From contig CAUWAG010000007.1 of NCBI GenBank assembly GCA_963556695.1, positions 3,410,001 to 3,474,000 on the forward strand: a stretch of DNA of 64,000 nt. The letters run 5' to 3'. Source of the DNA: Anthostomella pinea. Lineage: Eukaryota; Ascomycota; Sordariomycetes; Xylariales; Xylariaceae. Within the stretch, counting starts at the first letter, position 1, and the number at the start of each line of letters is the position of its first letter. The position numbers and the translations under genes are program-made. The notes beneath the pieces were generated by a model. That model searched no databases. It was not told where the DNA came from and saw nothing but the letters and a program-made list of their open reading frames with translations. This document shows positions 43,501 through 55,746 of the stretch, piece by piece.

Positions 43501-46500
43501 CGATGCCGCTGAAGCCTGCCTCGACGAGAGCGTCAACAGAGCCGGGCTGGGAGAACTCCCAAATGGCGTGCCCGCCAGCCTTGAGGAAGCTGCGCAGTGT
43601 CTTGAGAACCTCGACCGAAGGCGCCTCGCCAATGGCAATGAGAAGGTCGTAAGATTCCGACTTGAAGCCTTGATACTCGAGGTCTTCGGAGAAGTCGACC
43701 TTCATCACCTTGGCGTTGCGGTACTCCTTGATGCTGTCTGTGACTGGCTCCAGGTCCTCGTCCGAGGTGACAGTGATCGTGTACGATACCTGGGGGTTCT
43801 TCTCGAGGATAGCAGATGCGTCTTGAGCGCCGATCTCAAGGACCTTCATGCCAGGGTTCTTGAAGAGCGCCAAGTTGGCCAATTGGGAGACTGTTATGCC
43901 ATCGACCTCTGCTCCCATCTCGAAGCTGTCAAAGTCGAGCTCCCAGGCCATCTCACCATAGGGGGCATCCTTAAGAGCGGTGTCCGCTTTCTGGGGAACG
44001 GCTGCCTCGTAGCTGGTAGTACGGACATTGACAATTTCCATGACCATGTTGCCGTCGTCGGCCACCATTTGCACGCTGGTCTCGCATGAGCGTATGCCGC
44101 GGCGGTCGACCCAGGCATATGCGCTCGCTTTCTGCGTCTTCACCTGCTTCCTGGTGGGCGGCCAGATGGTCATCTCGTCCATCTGCACAGGAACCACACC
44201 GCAATCGAGGGCACTCGTGCGACCGGCATAAATGGCAGCTATACACAGCTGCAGCGTCGAATCGACCGAAGCCGGGTGTAGGGCATAGCGAGACTCGCCC
44301 AATGACTCGTCGACCTCCTGCTTGATGTTGGTCCGGCAGCTGGCCTCGTAGCGCTGGCCATCGAACCGAATATCGTCCATGTCCTGGAACGTCGGGCCGT
44401 AATCGAAACCAACGTCTCGCAACGCCTGATTCCAGGCCTTGCCCGTGGCGCGCTGGGGGAACTCGGGTACCGGCCGGGTCTTGCGATCCGTGGGGGACCG
44501 GGTGTTGATGCTGATGCTGCCGGTCATGTGCTCCTTCATCACGCCCTCGTCGTCGACCGAAGAGACGCTGAAGTCCCACCACGTCGGCGTGGCCGCGGAC
44601 CCGTCGAACACGGACGGCCGCATGTTGAGCATGATCTCCACGCCGTCGTCGTTGTCGGGCGTCACGAGCGCCTTCTTGATCGACACGTCGCGCAGGACGT
44701 ACGTCGCAATGTCAGCGGGCTTGTCGCTGAGCTCGTTGAGCTGTGTGATGGCCTCCACGGCCATGGAGAAGTAGCCCGCAGCAGGGAAGACGGACTCGCC
44801 GCCGAGGAAGTGGTGCTTCAGCCAGGGCAGGTCCTTGGACCGGAGCATGTTTCTCCAGGTTGGCTCTGCTAGCGAACAGCCGATGACCAGCTGTCCGAGC
44901 ACGTCGTGGCGGGGGAACTTGGGCTGGCGCTGCTCGCGACTCGTGCGGCTTTCTGCCCAGAAGGGCTTCGTGTAGTTCCATTGGTAGGGCGGCAGGTCGA
45001 CAATGGTGGACCCGGACACGCCCTTCACTTTGCCCGTGGGCCCGGTCTCTTCCACCATGGTCACGCGCTGCATGTCCAGTGGGTAGTTGCGGAGGAACAG
45101 CTCACCAGCTACCTTGAGCAGCTGGACGGCGCTGTCGGTGCCTCGCAGCAGGGTGGGTAGGTACTCGAGTTTCTCAGCCTTCAGCTCTGCCTTGATCTGC
45201 TTGATGGGGCCGGCCATGGCCGAGTGCGGGCCTACTTCAATAAGGAGGTCAACATTGGCGAAGTCGTCACTCATCAGGATTGTCTGGACGGCTTGGTTGA
45301 ACAGGACTGGGCTCCGCAAGTTGGCGCTCCAGTACGCCTCATCCAAGACGGCTGTCTCGGGTAGGACCTCGTTTGTGACGGACGAAACCATCCGGGCTTG
45401 TGTCTCTTCGGGGAGATCGAACACGAGGTGTGCTCGGGCGCCTTGAACGAGCTTCTCGTATTTTTCGGCGACGGGCACCATGTGGTGTGAGTGGTATGCC
45501 TTGCCGTTGGTCTTTACCATACGAGCGAAAATGCTCTCGGCGTCCAGCTTTGCCTTGACCTTCTCCAGGGCATCCGCATCACCGCTTAAGGTGACGCCGG
45601 AAGGAGAGTTGTGACAAGCAGTAACCACCTTGCCCGCGACGTCGGACAGGTAGGGCGCAACCGCTTCCGCCCCAAGACCGACGGCCATCATGGCACCGCC
45701 GGTGTTGATGTCCTTGACCACCTTGCCGCGGTAGTAAGCCACGACAATGGCCTCCTTGGCCGACAGAAGGCCAGCAGCATAGGCTGCCGCAATCTCACCA
45801 GAGCTGTGGCCAACAGTGACCACGGGCTTGACGCCCCAAGAGGCGAGAATCTGGACGACGGCAACCTGTATGGCGGTACACAGGGGCTGGGAAAACTCGG
45901 CTTCGCTTACACGGGAGTTCTCGGGGTTGTCGAGAAGGACATCCTCGATCGACCAGTCGGGACCGTCAGGCAGGTCGCCGAGCGCTTGGTCGAGGATCCT
46001 GATGGACTGGAGGAAGCTGGGGTATTGCTCCATGAGCTCGGCTCCCATGCGTGCCCACTGGGCACCCTGACCGGTGAAAACAAAACCGACGGTCGGTGTC
46101 TTCTTCTTGTCAGCGAAACTGAACGTAACAGCCGTGTTGGTAAAGACGTCGCGGGCAGTAGCGTGGCTGGCAACGTTGAAAGCCTTGCTCGGCAGCGAGC
46201 TTCTGCGATTGGCCAGCGTGAACGAGAGGTCGAGAAGGTCGTACTTGTCGATGATAGCGCCATGGGCGGTGATGTTGCGCTTCAAGGTGGGTTTGTCGTG
46301 GGCCGAGAAGGGCAGCAGGAAAGGCCGCTTGCGCTCGAGGGCACGGCGAGGGGAACGGAGCTTCTTGGGCGCGTTGCTGTCGATATACTTGTATGTCTGA
46401 GGCGACTTCAACAACGATTCGGCGCCTTCGATGACGAGATGGGCGTTCGTGCCTCCGTAGCCGAATGAGTTAATTGACACCCTTCGCACAGGTAGGTGAG

Positions 46501-47925
46501 CAGGGAACGGTACGGGCTCTGTAACGACCTTGACCTGCCACTCGGCCCAGTTGATCTTGGGGTTGGGCGTGACGAGCCCCCTCGTGGGAGCAATGACACC
46601 TCGCTCCACCATCAGAATAGCCTTGATGAGAGCAGAGAGCCCCGAGGCGGCTTCGCTGTGGCCTATGTTCGTTTTTACGGCGCCGATCCACAACGGGTCG
46701 TGCTCCTCTGGGCTGCGCTCCTTGTTCATAGCGATGGAGACGGCGTTGACCTCAATTGGGTCTCCAATGGCAGTTCCTGTTCCATGGCACTCGAAGTAGC
46801 CGGTGAGACGGGGATCCAAGTTGCCTCCTCGTCGGTAAGCCTGTCCGATGACATCGGCCTGGCCCTCGCGGTTGGGGTACGTAATGCCGACGGCGGGAAC
46901 CTTGCCGTTGGAGTTGACGGCACTGGAACGTATCACGCCGCGTATGGGGTCGCCGTCGCGCACAGCGTCGGATAGCTTCTTGAGGTACACGGCACCGACG
47001 GCGTCAGCACGGCCGTAGCCATCGGCACTCTCGTCGAATGTGTGACAAGTCGAAGTCGGCGATAGGACACCGAGCTTGGCCGTGTTCATGTGCTGGTCGA
47101 CAGTGATCATGAGATTCACACCACCGACAACGGCGCCCTCGCACTCGTCGTTGCGAAGAGCGTTGCACGCATTGTGCAAGGCATAAACAGAAGACGAACA
47201 GGCCGTGTTGACCACGATGCTAGGCCCGTTCAAGTTGAAGACGTGGCTAATACGGTTGCTAATGATGCCCGGATCCACGCCTGTTGCTGCCAGGTTGTGT
47301 CGGAACGACGGCTCTTTGAAGGACATCTGTTGCCAGTCGGCAGTAAAGCTGGCGGCGAACACGGCTGTTCTCGATCCCGAGAGAGCTTCGAGGGTCAACC
47401 CGGCTGACTCGAAAGTCTCATAGACGACCTCTAGTAGCTTCCGTTGTTGGGGGTCCATCCACATGGCCTCGATAGGGGTAATGCCGAACAGTCCAGGGTC
47501 GAAGTCGCCGAGGTCGTTGGTGAGGAAGTATCCGCCCAGGACGCCGAAGCTGCCTGGTCGGTCATTATTCTTGTGGATGTGGGCGTCGATGTTGAATCGG
47601 TTGCTGGGGACCTTTGGTGTGTTGCCGGTCCCTTTGTTGATGAGCATGTCCCAGAACTGAGCTGGTGACCCGACATCACCCGGCAATCGGCATCCTGTCA
47701 TTGGCGTTAGCCATTACTGCTAATCAAAAAGGTCGTTTGTATAGAAAGATTACCCATGCCAATAACCGCAATGGGCTCCAGCTGCTCTTCGAGGGGCTTC
47801 TCTGCATAGCCAGGAAAGGAGAGAGCCGGGTAGTCTCCGTAGAGGCTGCTCGCAGGTGTTGACTGGCGGCTCTCCTCAGATCCTTGGGAAGGGGACCTCG
47901 AGGCCCTGGTGATCAGGCCCGGCAT
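40589..47925 (-). CDS. Highly reducing polyketide synthase (KS-AT-DH-psiMT-ER-KR-ACP)
   Basis: Three exons (47754-47925, 41546-47694, 40589-41464) give 2398 aa. KS: Cys223 in NTACSSS, His361 in ECHGTGT and His403 in NIGHSEA. AT: GHSSG with Ser688. DH: His1019 in HFLGGESVFP and Asp1202 in HPASVDSTLQ. A methyltransferase region (about 1295-1535) is short and its SAM motif is degraded (VLEIGAQDAS). ER: about 1665-2000, with GSAGTAAI. KR: LLVGCLGGLGRSL and GNYAAANSF with Tyr2163. ACP: phosphopantetheine Ser2347 in DYGIDSMIG. There is no thioesterase or reductase, so the chain must leave by another enzyme or spontaneously. Both splices restore motifs (GMGCRLPG and the KR segment). The expected product is a reduced, probably non-C-methylated chain. 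It is transcribed divergently from the Zn2Cys6 regulator. Confidence 0.96.
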
Positions 47926-50145
47926 CTTGACCGCTACGTGATCTGAAAATCAAGACGAAAGATGCTTTGGGCCTCTGGCTGGAAAGGGCTTGTTGAACAC
48001 GAGTTGCCTGATTTTCGTCTTGGGTCGTACGACTTGGGATTTACCTACTTGATATCTAAGCTTCACTTATCATCAGGTTCAGCATCACTTATGTCCGTGA
48101 CTCCAGCCTGATGTACGGAGCTCACCCGACTGTTTTGCCGCAGCTGTAAGGTCGGGAGCGGGCCAAGGCGCTGACGGGAGACGCGGACCGGAGCATCTGG
48201 CTGACTGCAGAATGGTCATATCTTCTTCCCCGTCGAATAGCGGTCACCATGGCCATACTTCGACCCGCGTCTTACGAAATGTCCGTGACCCTTGTTCACG
48301 CAGATCGTGCCGCCATAGTCACTCGCAGTCCGGAGTTGCTGAAACCAAGCGCCCAAGAGATGTAAGCAAGTCTTCACCCAATAACAGACACCACGGAACC
48401 GGATAAAGCCGCCCGAGAACACACATGCTTCCTCAACCAGAGAGCGGTCCGAAAGTCCGTACGTGGCGAGGCCCCTTCCAAGTCACCGCCGGACAGAGTC
48501 TGGGCTGCCCGCAGAGTGTTTTTGTGAGATGCTGACAGGCCTGCTAGATTGTGAGTCAGTCATGGGCTTCGGCTATACGGACGCCCTACTGTCTTCTGCC
48601 ATCAGATTTCATGTCCAAATAATACGGTCATGAGAACTCCTTGGGGTCATTATCTTCCATGTAACATCCAATGATCGTAATTATAGGGGCACGATAAAGC
48701 TGCTCCGTGCAAAGTTGTGTTAAGTACAGGAGAACTTCAAATGCCACTTCAACTTTGTTATCTCCCAGGCTCCTTCAGGTATAATTCCTCCCTTACGGTA
48801 TCTTGTCGCCGAGCTCTATCATTCGGAGTCCCCAAAACCCCCATATTGCCGTTTAAGGACGTTTTACGGCATCTTCAGTCTTTTTTATTTCCTCGCGGCC
48901 GGTCCAAAATTCCACATTTTCATTTCCCGCAGGTTGTCGGCTCTGTGTCGAGATGAAACCGATCAAGGCCCAAGGGCAGAAGATTTGTTTAGTGAAGCTT
49001 ACCCTGCCCAAAGGCTGACTCGACGCGGCATGCCTTGAGATGGGAAGCGTACGGCATTCCAGCTCCAGGGCTATAAATGCTAGCAACGGCCGCCAGTGGG
49101 CACTTTCTGGCCAACCATGGGCTCCCAAATCATCTAAGTGCCGAGAGCCAGGACGAGGACTACGGTGATCTAACAATCAAGCCGGATGAACCGGTGGGCC
49201 CTTTCACGTTGTTCGCTGATATGGTGGCGTTTGAATGGCGCTGAAGTGAGGGATATAAACTCTCCTAAGATCAAGATCACGGACTGACGGGCAGGAAACG
49301 TAGAGCACCGAGGCGACGTAGGCTGGCTTTTTGGTCCCTTTTAGGACATACAAGGTAAGGGCTTCCTGTAAGCACCGTTACCAGGCTGGGGGGGTTGGGT
49401 GGGGGGCCGCAGGTCGCAGGGTTCTAAGGCACGTCTTCGTCGACTCGTATGCTATCGTACAAGCTCCCAGACCGCCGCGGGCGGAAATGGACGCATACGC
49501 TATGCGAAGACAGATGAAAAGTAGCAAATAAATCTCGATTTTAATCATGCGATCAGCAGGAATGTCAGGTTACACAACATGAAGGTGTTATGTAGGGTAG
49601 CAATGGCGGTCCTAACCCGCATGAACTCGAAAGGGACCTCCAAGCATTCGACACCACCACGCCTGACTATACCATAGTCGACGCCATCATGCAAGGCTTT
49701 GTGACATGCTGCGGCTGACTGCAGAAAACCTCAGCCGCTGGAGGATGATACTGCACAGTGGGATGATGCAGCAGACGGATGAAGACCAGGCCCTGTTTCT
49801 CGTCTTATCACCGCCATTGACCGTACCATGGAGCTTATCTGTGAGCGCTCCTACGGCAGCAGTCATCATGCAGCCGGTAGGACTATCTGACAGAGATGTG
49901 GCGCATTTTATGTCTGACTGCTTGCCAAGTAGAACACTAGGTCTTCAATTCACAGGAACCAGCCGCGTATCTGTGTGTCAGATTGTTGGATCTGAGACCC
50001 CTCACCGCGACGCTGATGCCTTTTCTCTCTGTATAGTACTTAAGCCGCCTAGGCCAGGGCATGTCAGTATTTTTGGGGTAGGCTGCCGTCAACATTGGGG
50101 GTCGGAAACATCTCATTTCTGTCTGCTATGTCCTTCATCTACAGT
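47926..50145. other. Divergent promoter region of the PKS and the regulator
   Basis: About 2.2 kb without a supported gene. A TATA-like ggatataaactc occurs at 49251-49262. A G-rich run lies at 49387-49411. Confidence 0.45.
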
Positions 50146-52433
50146 ATGAATTTCGGAACCGAGAATTCGCCGAATAAAGGCCAATCCAACGATTCGGCCG
50201 ATTTCACGCGGCCACCTACGGCTCAGGGGGACAACGCCGGCGCCGACAACGAGCGGCCCGCCGAGCCGGCGTCGACGAAGCGTCTGGTAAGCTCCCTCAT
50301 AGCTCCCTCATAGCTCTTTCGGCTATAGAGACGGTAACACTCAGCGTTCTTCATCTAGGCTTGCAATCCGTGTCGGGGAAGGAAAGTGAGATGTGATAGA
50401 CAGCATCCGACATGTGGTAGATGCACCAGAGTAGGCAACCTGTGCATATATTCCAGCCCGTCCAAACAGTCGGTATCGAAGTCAGACATGTCCCAACTCT
50501 TGGTCCACCTCAACGATCGGCTCGGTGAGTCTGGCGAGGCCTGGTGGTGCACGACCGCACACGCTGAAGGTACCTTCGCAGAACAAGCAGAAGCCAGGCT
50601 GGCTTTCGGATCTCCAACTCTCAACACACAACAGAACCACGCGGCATGGCCTGAGCTGGGCCTCCTTACGTCTCCAAGCTCGGCGACCGTGGCTTCGGGC
50701 TCTGGATTCGGCCATCATGGGCACGAACAGGTTCAGCTGCTGCCCAGCGGGACAAATCTCCCTATCACGTCTGGCAACACAATACTGTTGGAGTCTCATG
50801 GACCGTACGTTGGCTAACTCCTCTCTCTTGGGCCCATCAACTAACTGGGCAGGAAAATCGAGTGTGGTGAGGCCTCCTCTGAAATGCGAATGGATTCGAC
50901 AAGTACCGATATACCATCGGACTATCTAGTGGACCCATCGGCCACTGGCAGCTGGGACATGGATACTACGCTCCAGGAGTATTCGTTCAATTCCTACAGC
51001 GAGGCCGAGTCTGACACCACTCTGGTCATTCCAAGTGCCGTGCTCTCAAAGCTGTGAGAAATGGTCCCATACCCCCTTTTTCCTCGGCAGATCAGGCTAA
51101 CTGCGACAGGCATTCTAGTTTCTTCGATGTCTTCCACCCTGTAACACCGATTATCGACCGCTCTCGGTTCCAGGCCAAGCTGGCTTGCGAGCCGGTGCCC
51201 ATACAAACGCAAGCCCTCTCCCTGGCCATGGGGACGTTGGGCGCTCTGGCAACGCCGGAACTCGACTTCGCCCTCGATGCATGCTATCTCCAGGCCCGGA
51301 ATCTTCTCAATCAGTGCGAGATGCAAGAGAGCGACGCGCCACTCGCGGATATAAATACCCTACAGGCGTGCATCCTGCTAAGCCTCTACGAGTTCAGACA
51401 GAATCTGTCCCGGGCTTGGATCACCCTTGGGCGGGCGATGAGGCTGGGCCAGATCATGTGTTTGGATAGGACCCACGCCACCCGAAATTCCGCCCACCCG
51501 GGCCCGTTCACGCCCCTCCCGCCCGTCTCCGACCCCGGGGAGCTCGAGGAGAGACGGCGCGCTTTCTGGCAGCTGTACATACTCGACGGCTTCGCGAGCA
51601 TGAGAACGAACTCGACGCCCACGTTCGATGGAAGAGAGGTCAGTAATGTATGTATTCAAGGCGTGCCATGCTCTAAACTCTTTGCCAAGGTCTCTCTCCC
51701 CCTGCCCTGCCCCGGGAATCTTGCTACCATCTCCGAACCACACGAGATGCCACCACTAGGGCAAGTGTTTGACCTGTCGCGGGATGTCAAGGTATCGTTC
51801 TTCGCGGGCACCGCCATCATGGTAGCCATGTACCGACGCTGTTTCGACCACATCTACACCTGGGCTCACGTGCCATCCTATCCGTTCTGGGATACTCATT
51901 ACGGCATCGACAGTCTAATCGCCCATAGCCGGGAGAATCTACTCGAGCAGTACTGCGAACTCGACGGCAACAGCACGGACCGGCCCCTCTGTATCATTCT
52001 ACGTATGAACATGGCTGCGGTGGAGATCAACTTGCACGAGACAGCCATCGCCAAGGTGAACAACGAGCACCTGCCGTCGAGCCTCGCGACCGAGGCCATG
52101 ACCAAGTGCGAGTCCGGGGCGAGGGATATTGAGGATGCCGTACGGGCCGGTCAGCGACTGAGAGGCAGAGATTTGGCCACGTTTCAGCATGCGAGCCCCC
52201 TATTCACCTGGCCCATGACGAAAGCAATGCAAGCCTACCTGTGGGTGCTGCACCACCGCAAGGACAACATCAACACGTGTATCAACGGTCTGCGCACGCT
52301 GGCCGCCTCGGCGAGGGAGCTCATCGACTCGGACCAACTGGTTCCCGAGCTCCTGGAGCAGATCGACGCCCGACTAGCCGAGGCAGATCGGTCCAAGAAG
52401 AGAAGATATGCTCCGGGGCTGAGCAGTTTCTAG
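50146..52433 (+). CDS. Zn2Cys6 (GAL4-type) transcription factor, probable cluster regulator
   Basis: Six exons (50146-50286, 50359-50524, 50582-50804, 50853-51053, 51110-51638, 51690-52433) give 667 aa. The binuclear zinc cluster lies at residues 49-76 with the exact spacing C-x2-C-x6-C-x6-C-x2-C-x6-C (ACNPCRGRKVRC then DRQHPTCGRC), preceded by a Pro/Asn-rich N-terminus. The middle-homology region (fungal_trans) starts at about residue 240 with the HSSFFDVFHPVTPIIDRSRF pattern and includes the RRAFWQLYILD motif. Two introns, 50525-50581 (57 nt) and 51639-51689 (51 nt), are frame-neutral and easily missed; removing the second restores GREVSLPLPCP. Nuclear DNA-binding activators of this type usually control the cluster they sit in; the target is inferred from position. 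Confidence 0.9.
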
Positions 52434-54272
52434 CATCCCGCGCGGCGCGGATGTATCCCATTGGCATAGACATACATGCATACGTTGCTCATGCGCCTAC
52501 CCAACAGATAGAAAGATTAGCAAGCGACACTGGGTGGAAACCATAGACCCCATTGGCATGAGAGTGCATACTCGTCACCTGTGCCCCCTCCCAGCAGTTG
52601 CTGCTGAGGTACTGAGCGAGAAGGACCACCCTCGTGACCCGTGTTATCGCTTACGACGTTCTTTTTTTTTTTTTGTGGGGGGGGGGGGGGTGGGACTAAC
52701 TAGAAAGTGACAGGGGAGACCACCCCGCTAATCCAATAGGGGTTCGCATCAAATGCGGTCACATCTTGGAGCCAGGGGCAATGCCGTATAACGTTATCAG
52801 AACGCGGGGGTGGGTTTCGGGTGCGGCGCAGCGGGAGGGGCATGTCAGCTTCGATGCCAATATCACGGCTTACGTCAGACTCCCGAGTTCAGATATTCCC
52901 ACTCCATTCCAACTCTTCCATCTGTACACGGCTATCTTAGCTTCGACTTGATACCAGGGACTGGATGAGTCAGCTGATATATATTAGAGTCATATAGAAG
53001 ATATAAAAGCAACTTTGGGTAGGAATCAAGCCACCATGGCTCGCAGCCGCAGAATTCACACATGTAGAAGAATCGTCGTACTGATGTGATGCCGCGCGTC
53101 TTTCCATCAGTGACGTACGCAAAATCCTGGTAATGACCATGGGTTGGAACATGCACGTACGCCTTGCTGGTGTTTCATACCCATCTTGCGCGAAAAGACA
53201 TAATGGGCCACATGCTTGCTCAGGCAGACTAGCGGTACCAGAGGTATCATGTCTCAGAAGTGTGCTCTCATCCAGCCCATCCATGCCTGATTTCACTTAG
53301 GGTTCTGCTATTTGCTGCAATACGGCCCCTTTTCCCAGCACAACTACGCGCATAACTGCACCGACAAGTGCACCAATAACTGCAAGCTGCACCGACAAAT
53401 ATACCGACAATCTCGATCTAATAGTAAGCCGTGAGCTTGGTGGTCAGCCCGCTGCCAGCTGCCCGAGGAGGCAGTCTGACAAGGTGCCAATAGCAGAAGT
53501 CTTCACTTATCACGAGGCTCTTAGATCCCACCCCCATCTCCCATTTATGACGCATTCAGCGATGACAGCAAGATGCTGACTCAGACTGTAGCTCGAGAAC
53601 GCGGGCGAAGACATCTTCCAAACATGGGCCTATACCGGACACCGCCTCTTCGAAAAATGCCGTACATATGCAGTACGACCGTCGACTTCCAGTCACAGAC
53701 CGACAGGCGTGTATAGGCGTTCGTGAGAAATGAGCTGTGCTCCCATTTTCAGGGAGGGACTAGGAGCGGACCGCCAACGTGACGGCAGCTGACCGCATAT
53801 CTGGTTCGGAACAGGCCGCCGGGCAATAAGCGGCCGCCGTGCCATGCGAGGTGCAGGACACCCCCGTGCCTCAAAATGTAGCGGTGAGTGCTTCGTAGCC
53901 GCCATCCGCACAACAAGGTACCTGTGTGCCACCGCCGGCGGCTTGCAGACTCGGGCTCGTCATACGGTGGCGGCTTACCCGCAGGGCGGGGCCACCCGGA
54001 AAGCCTCACGGTGTTCTAGAGATAAGGGTCAGCCGATCTAGGCAAGGATGCTGCATAGAAGTATGTCATGGGCGTCTGTGGCTCACAACGGAGGCTGCGC
54101 GGAATATGGAGACCGAGGGTCTCGACGAGCATCGACCGCCCGGCATATGCAGCGACGGGAATCCATGGCCGAGAACGCCCGCGGCCTCGTATGAGAGCAA
54201 TCGAGCCCTCGCGCGGCGAGTGCAATCGACACGGTTCACTGCTCATAAAGCCATATCGAACTGGGTAGGTAG
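52434..54272. other. Intergenic, no gene seen
   Basis: About 1.8 kb with only short, unsupported frames. It includes the homopolymer pair listed separately and, around 53340-53410, repeated 'caccgacaa' words. Confidence 0.45.
52662..52690 (+). repeat. T13 and G14 homopolymer pair
   Basis: A run of 13 T, then gt, then 14 G. It is a low-complexity, assembly-sensitive site. Confidence 0.85.
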
Positions 54273-55205
54273 ATGATGGAATCTCTCGTGACGGTCATTG
54301 TTTTCGCGACGGTCATTGCTTTCATCTGCAACCTAGGACGCAGAACCGACGTTACCGGCAAACCATCCGCCCTCGACAGCCCGGATTCCTTCGGCATCAT
54401 GGCGCAGAACAAGAGCGGTTCGCCGCCGGCCCAGAGCTTCCCCAGCACCAAGCCGGCCATGCTGTTCAAGGTAGGTCGTCAGACGAGGCGACGCGACGCG
54501 ACGCGCCGCACAACTCACGGCAGCGAGTGCTGACCATCGCAGACCGGGTTCAACGAGAAGTTCATGTGTGGGGATATCTACTCCGGATCCACCCTCGTCG
54601 CCGTGGTACGTCTCTATCCCATCCCCGTCCCCGTGCCGGAGCCGCCGGGAGCTAGCTGTATTGACGCTGGGTTTGCTGACGACGCGTAGCCTCTGGTGGG
54701 CGGCACCCTCGAGTCGGTCGGCGACTTCGAGCCCAAGTTCAAGTTCACCGTCAACAGCGGGGCCGACTGGTTCCAGATCGACGCCGACAAGCAGCACGGG
54801 CGGCTGGGCATCAAGGCGGTGGCCACGGACGACCAGGGCGCGTCGGTCTGCATCATCACCGAGGGCGTCATGGCCATGAACGAAGTGACCATGCCGCTCG
54901 CGTTCGGCAGTCCCGACGCCAAAACGTCGCCGTTCGGCTTCGGAGGTGAGGTTCTTTTTTCGCCGCGCGCTTCTTCAGTTGCACAGCCCACCCCCGCCCC
55001 CCCCCCCAGCCCCAACACTGCATCAGCTAACGGAGAGTGTCTGTTGTCAGTCGAGACTTTCAAGATCGAGGCCGGCGACCCCAAGTATAAGCCGCTGGAG
55101 AACATGGTCTTTGTGGGGAGCCAGAGGTTCCTGCAGCCCGAGGGCGGCTTGGTTGGCGTCGAAGCGCGTATTTCCCAGATCGTTTCCGGCGAGGGCATGG
55201 AATAA
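54273..55205 (+). CDS. DUF3237-type protein in the PKS cluster
   Basis: Four exons (54273-54470, 54543-54605, 54690-54945, 55051-55205) give 223 aa. The body matches the DUF3237 layout: GGTLESVGDFEPKFKF, SGADWFQID, a TDDQGASVCI-like segment and a C-terminal ENMVFVGSQRF with a final VEARISQIV. An N-terminal hydrophobic stretch (about residues 5-20, LVTVIVFATVIAFIC) suggests a signal or membrane anchor if translation starts at 54273; a start at the internal Met (MAQNKSG, 54400) would give a soluble protein. DUF3237 genes recur in fungal secondary-metabolite clusters, but a reaction is not established for the family. It is convergent with the FAD monooxygenase, which supports cluster membership. 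Confidence 0.8.
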
Positions 55206-55746
55206 GTTAGACTTTGGTGGGAATCGATTTGACTTCCTGTATTTTCAATCTTGTACTGGAACATGTCCCGGTCAAAATCCTCAATATGCCATATCCCGAT
55301 TAATACCTATGCTTGATGGCCCACTCAAGATTGTCAGTGATCTGCTCAGGAGGTGATGCTGCTTTAGGGTGGTTGGTTGACAGCATATGATGTTGAAAGA
55401 CTGAATAGGCGCTCCATTATTTCAATTACGGTCCCATACAACGACCTGGATGCTGCTGGAGCTCAAAAGGGGTACAAGTGATGTATTGTCTAAGTGTGAT
55501 CTGACCAGACGGTCTGCCGAGATCCCCTTATATATGTGGCGGAGGAACCCTGTCTCAGGGGGGTCCACCAGGCTAGTCACGGATACCTGAACATGGTTTA
55601 CTAATCCTAAAATATCCAGAGCATTCGGCAGGCAGGTCATCTTCGGCAATGCAAGTTTCAATAGATCACTGCAAGTGGAGATGTCATCAATTTTTTGCCG
55701 CCCAGTCAAGCTTTCTCAAGGTATCGACTCCGACCACCATGCTGTC
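55206..55746. other. Convergent intergenic region, no gene seen
   Basis: 3' flanks of the DUF3237 gene and the FAD monooxygenase. Confidence 0.5.

Noticed and set aside
49706..50149. A 147-codon plus-strand frame upstream of the Zn2Cys6 gene
   Set aside because: It overlaps the regulator's promoter and start, lacks any family signal and is best seen as chance in leader DNA.
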